Shown: piece by piece, positions 5,825 to 8,513 of the stretch
Position numbering within the stretch: position 1 is the stretch's first letter
Layout of the letters: every line of letters begins with the position of its first letter
Source: Planctomycetales bacterium
Lineage (GTDB): Bacteria > Planctomycetota > Planctomycetia > Pirellulales > Thermoguttaceae
Length of the DNA: 8,513 bases
Reading direction: 5' to 3'
Assembly (NCBI GenBank): GCA_007122045.1
Contig: SKJM01000368.1
Span: forward strand, 1-8,513
The notes under the pieces: model-generated
What the model was told of the DNA's origin: nothing
Database searches by the model: none
What the model saw: only the letters and a program-made list of their open reading frames with translations
Position numbers and translations under genes: made by a program

Positions 5825-7043
5825 CAAGCATTACCTCCCCAACGGCCTGGAGATCGTGGCCGAGTGCAACCCGGAGGCCTATTCCTCGGCCGTCGGGTTC
5901 TTCGTGCGCACCGGCGCCCGCGACGAAACCGACGCCGAGTCGGGCGTGAGCCACTTCCTCGAACACATGATGTTCAAGGGCACACCCACCCGGTCGGCCG
6001 AGGACGTCAACCGCGAGTTCGACGAGATCGGCGCCCACTACAACGCCTGCACGAACGAGGAGAGCACGATCTACTACGCGAACGTGCTCCCGGAGTACCT
6101 CGACCGCGCGGTCGGCCTGCTGGCCGACATCATGCGCCCGTCGCTCCGCGAGGCCGACTTCGAGACCGAGAAGCAGGTGATTCTCGAGGAAATCCACATG
6201 TACGACGACCAGCCCCCGTTCGGGGCCGACGAGCGTTGCCGGGCCGCCTACTTCGGCAGCCACCCGCTCGGACGCAGCGTGCTGGGCACCGTCGAAAGCA
6301 TTACCCACCTCCGCGTCGAGGTCATGCGCGACTACTTCGCGCGCCGCTACGCCCCGGCGAACATCGTGCTGGTGGGCGCCGGCCGCGTGGCCTTCGACCA
6401 CCTGGTGCGCCTGGCCGAGGCGCATTGCGGCGGCTGGGAGTCGCGGCCGGTGACGCGGGCCATGGCGCCCGTCGAGCCCCGAGTCCCCTTCGTCGTCATC
6501 CACAAGGAAATTGCCACGCAGCAGTACGCCCTGCTCATGTCGCCGGCGCCGTTCGACGACGCCCGCCAGCGCTATGCGGCCAAGCTGCTGGCCACCGTGC
6601 TGGGCGACGACTCGGGCAGCCGGCTGTACTGGGAACTGGTCGACCCCGGGCTGGCGGAGCATGCGGGCATGCATCACGCCGAGTACGCCGACGCCGGCGC
6701 CATGATCACCTTCCTGTGCTGCGCCCCGGAGGACGCCGCCGACAACCTGCTGCGCGTGACCGAACTGCACCGCCGAGCCGGGCAGGACGCCGTGACCGAG
6801 GCCGAGCTGCAGCAGGCGAAGAACAAGGTTTGCTCGCGGGTGGTGCTGGCCGGCGAGCGGCCGCGGGGGCGGCTGTTCGCCGTGGGGATCGATTGGGTGT
6901 GCCGCGGCGAGTACCGTAGCGTCGAGGACGACTTGCAGGCGGTTGGCGACGTGACGCTCGACGATCTCGACGACCTGCTGCGCCGTTACCCCCTCTCGCC
7001 GGCCGCCACGGTCACCATCGGCCCACTGGAGGAACTCGACTAA
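5814..7043 (+). CDS. M16 zinc metallopeptidase, H-subunit (HxxEH kept, R/Y pair lost)
   Basis: From the TTG at 5814 this is a 409-residue M16B zinc peptidase. It begins QFDKHYLPNGLEIVAE and carries the inverted zinc motif HFLEH (H47, E50, H51) within SGVSHFLEHMMFKGT. The third zinc ligand E126 and the accessory E119 lie in ETEKQVILEEI. The C-terminal domain reads SGSRLYWELVDPGLAEH, where the R/Y pair seen in the partner is missing (V276 and H283 or E282 in those places). The active site is thus completed only with the upstream subunit. Such pairs degrade or process peptides; the target is unknown. Both subunits lack signal peptides, so a cytoplasmic role is likely. The start is set by GGAGGTG 6 bases upstream and overlaps the previous stop by 11 bases. 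Length is normal for one M16B subunit. Confidence 0.95.
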   Translation: MQFDKHYLPNGLEIVAECNPEAYSSAVGFFVRTGARDETDAESGVSHFLEHMMFKGTPTRSAEDVNREFDEIGAHYNACTNEESTIYYANVLPEYLDRAVGLLADIMRPSLREADFETEKQVILEEIHMYDDQPPFGADERCRAAYFGSHPLGRSVLGTVESITHLRVEVMRDYFARRYAPANIVLVGAGRVAFDHLVRLAEAHCGGWESRPVTRAMAPVEPRVPFVVIHKEIATQQYALLMSPAPFDDARQRYAAKLLATVLGDDSGSRLYWELVDPGLAEHAGMHHAEYADAGAMITFLCCAPEDAADNLLRVTELHRRAGQDAVTEAELQQAKNKVCSRVVLAGERPRGRLFAVGIDWVCRGEYRSVEDDLQAVGDVTLDDLDDLLRRYPLSPAATVTIGPLEELD

Positions 7044-7304
7044 CGGTCCGGTGGAGCGATGTTTGGCAGCTACGCGCCACGCCGCGCCACCACTCGGGCT
7101 TGACAGGCGGGCCGCAACGCTGCGGTGGATCTTGGGCGCGCCGGTGGACCCCGCGCTTCATCTTGGCACGGGAGGGTCGTTCCGTGACCGCCGTCGCTGC
7201 CCAGCAAGCCCAGCCGGTGGCGAAACGGGTGACGGCCGGCACTCGGGCGCCGGCGATATGCGCAAAATTGACAAATAATTGCGCGTTTCTGACTTGCCGG
7301 CCGC
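7044..7304. other. Intergenic stretch between the M16 pair and the araB promoter
   Basis: No gene is supported here. Short structures include a possible hairpin CCGCA-ACGC-TGCGG (7112-7125), a repeated CGCGCCAC near 7073-7090 and the dyad listed at 7260-7284. No T-run typical of an intrinsic terminator follows the M16 stop codon. Short open frames in this stretch have no ribosome binding site or recognisable protein features. Confidence 0.5.
7260..7284. promoter_or_regulatory. AT-centred dyad upstream of the araB promoter (possible activator or repressor site)
   Basis: GCGCAA (7260-7265) and TTGCGC (7279-7284) form a perfect inverted repeat around a 13-base AT-rich centre, an AT island in otherwise GC-rich sequence. 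The centre is about 68 bases before the predicted araB transcription start, a usual place for an activator. Which regulator binds is unknown; pentose-responsive LacI, GntR or AraC-type factors are the obvious candidates. Confidence 0.4.
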
Positions 7305-7333
7305 TTGACGGCCTGTTGCGCTGTGTATATACT
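7305..7333 (+). promoter_or_regulatory. Sigma70-type promoter of araB
   Basis: TTGACG (7305-7310, 5 of 6) is followed after exactly 17 bases by TATACT (7328-7333, 5 of 6). Transcription would start near 7340, giving a leader of about 50 bases. The promoter is immediately upstream of araB and independent of the M16 genes. Confidence 0.7.
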
Positions 7334-7390
7334 GGCCGAAACTCGCCTGTTGCACGTTTCACCGGAACCCCCAGGAAGGAGCAAGAGATC

Positions 7391-8513
7391 ATGCCACCGG
7401 CTTCCCAGAAACCGAAACGTTTTGCCGTCGGGGTCGATTACGGCACCAACAGCGTTCGCGCGCTGATTGTCGACGTGGCCGACGGCAGCGAAGTGGCGTC
7501 GTGCGTGTTCGACTACCCGAGCGGCGAGGCGGGCATCCTGCTCGACCCGAAAGACCCGAACCTCGCCCGGCAGAACCCGGCCGACTACATCGAGGGCTTC
7601 CGCCGTTCGGTGGGCGGCGCGGTGCGGCGCGCCCGGCGGCAAAAGGACTTTCGCCCGGAATACGTCGTGGGCATCGGGATCGACACGACCGGTTCCACGC
7701 CGATCCCGGTGGACCGGCAGGGCGTTCCGCTGGCGATGCAGCGGCGGTTTCGAAACAACCTGGCGGCCCACGCGTGGCTCTGGAAGGACCATACCAGCTT
7801 CGCCGAGGCGGCCGAGATTACCGACAAGGCCCGGCAAAGCGGCGCCGGCTACCTGGCCAAGTGCGGCGGGGTATACAGCAGCGAGTGGTATTGGTCGAAG
7901 GTGCTGCACTGCCGCCGCACGGCGCCGAAGGTGTTCGAGGCGGCCTATTCCTGGGTGGAACTGGCCGACTTCGTGCCGGCGTACATCACCGGCCGGCTCG
8001 ATCCCGACACGCTCCCCCGCGGCATCTGTGCGGCCGGGCACAAGGCCCTGTACCACGAGCAATGGGGCGGGCTGCCGGACCGCGAGTTCCTGCGGCAACT
8101 CGACCCCGGCCTGGCGGCCGTGGCCGAACACTACGCCACGCCCGCCCTGCCCGCCGACCGGGAAGCGGGCGAGCTGACCCCCGAGGTGGCCCGCGAGGTG
8201 GGCCTGCCGCCGGGCGTGCCCGTGGCCGTCGGCGCGTTCGACGCCCACATGGGCGCCGTCGGCGCCGGCATCAAGCCGAACACCCTGGTGAAGATCATCG
8301 GCACGAGCACGTGCGACATGATGGTCGCCCCCATGGACGACGCCCTCCCCGACGTCCCCGGCCTGTGCGGCATCGTGCCCGGCTCGATCATTCCGAGCAT
8401 GTACGGCCTGGAAGCGGGGCAGTCGGCCGTCGGCGACATTTTCCATTGGTTCGTCAAGTACCTGACCCCGGCCCAGTACACCGCCAAGGGCGACCCGCAC
8501 GCCAACCTCACCC
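7391..8513 (+). CDS. araB: L-ribulokinase AraB (FGGY family; 3' end cut by window edge)
   Basis: The frame opens at ATG 7391 and runs 374 codons to the window edge without a stop; full AraB is about 555-565 residues, so roughly a third is missing. AraB phosphorylates L-ribulose to L-ribulose 5-phosphate in cytoplasmic L-arabinose catabolism. The match to E. coli AraB is close throughout: VDYGTNSVRALIVD (phosphate-binding loop, D16-T19), GIGIDTTGSTPIPVD (D98 onward), YSSEWYWSKVLH, CAAGHKALYHEQWGGLPD, GAFDAHMGAVGAG with the catalytic aspartate D284, KIIGTSTCD (304-308) and GLEAGQSAVGDI. These details separate it from xylulokinase and glycerol kinase. The ribosome binding site AGGAAGGAG (7373-7381) sits 9 bases before the ATG and is the strongest in the window. 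A dedicated promoter and upstream dyad suggest regulated expression. Other ara genes may follow beyond the edge. Confidence 0.93.
   Translation, partial: MPPASQKPKRFAVGVDYGTNSVRALIVDVADGSEVASCVFDYPSGEAGILLDPKDPNLARQNPADYIEGFRRSVGGAVRRARRQKDFRPEYVVGIGIDTTGSTPIPVDRQGVPLAMQRRFRNNLAAHAWLWKDHTSFAEAAEITDKARQSGAGYLAKCGGVYSSEWYWSKVLHCRRTAPKVFEAAYSWVELADFVPAYITGRLDPDTLPRGICAAGHKALYHEQWGGLPDREFLRQLDPGLAAVAEHYATPALPADREAGELTPEVAREVGLPPGVPVAVGAFDAHMGAVGAGIKPNTLVKIIGTSTCDMMVAPMDDALPDVPGLCGIVPGSIIPSMYGLEAGQSAVGDIFHWFVKYLTPAQYTAKGDPHANLT

Noticed and set aside
4406..5827. 473-codon minus-strand open frame opposite the M16 R-subunit
   Set aside because: It is a shadow of a well-supported gene and has no domain or ribosome binding site.
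5772..6770. 332-codon minus-strand open frame opposite the M16 H-subunit
   Set aside because: It lies opposite the HxxEH gene and its composition is typical of antisense frames in GC-rich DNA.
7100..7128. TTGACA (7100-7105) as a promoter
   Set aside because: The sequence 17 bases downstream (CGGTGG) is unlike a -10 box.
7268..7296. TTGACA (7268-7273) inside the araB dyad as a promoter
   Set aside because: The position 17 bases downstream reads GACTTG, not a -10 box; the TTGACG/TATACT pair further right is far better.
7070..8500. 476-codon minus-strand open frame opposite araB
   Set aside because: It runs antisense to araB and straight through its promoter; the translation has no family features.

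Overview
The window is GC-rich bacterial chromosome with six protein genes: two on the minus strand at the left, then four on the plus strand. Base composition, frequent TTG/GTG starts, short structured repeats between genes and the gene mix suggest a Planctomycetota-like bacterium. That placement is an inference; there is no rRNA or marker gene to settle it. Both window edges cut genes.

Left part, minus strand: a metallophosphoesterase with the LpxH (lipid A pathway) metal-ligand pattern, cut by the left edge, preceded by a small FMN nitroreductase-family gene. Their 113-base gap holds nested inverted repeats that could form a terminator-like structure. The roughly 335-base gap to the right of the nitroreductase is a divergent regulatory region. 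It carries a near-consensus sigma70-type promoter facing right, a dyad over its -35 box, and a cloverleaf-like repeat in the transcribed leader.

Middle part, plus strand: a sodium:solute symporter (TTG start with a clear ribosome binding site) is followed by a uroporphyrinogen-decarboxylase-fold protein with the HxC zinc motif of corrinoid methyltransferase (MtaA/CmuA-type) proteins. Between them sits a second copy of the hairpin repeat flanked by a 14-base direct repeat. Next come two overlapping M16 peptidase subunits with complementary defects: the first has lost the HxxEH zinc motif but keeps the R/Y pair, and the second keeps HxxEH but lacks R/Y. This is the pattern of an obligate H/R-subunit heterodimer.

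Right part, plus strand: a gap of about 350 bases carries a dyad and a TTGACG-N17-TATACT promoter with a strong ribosome binding site ahead of araB (L-ribulokinase), which runs off the right edge. Its own promoter and upstream dyad suggest separately controlled pentose use. The symporter's substrate cannot be read from the sequence, and nothing ties it firmly to araB.

No mobile element, CRISPR array, tRNA or rRNA was seen. The main points for a second look are the split-active-site M16 pair, the hairpin-plus-ACTCCARC repeat family, and the URO-D-fold protein with an altered third zinc ligand.
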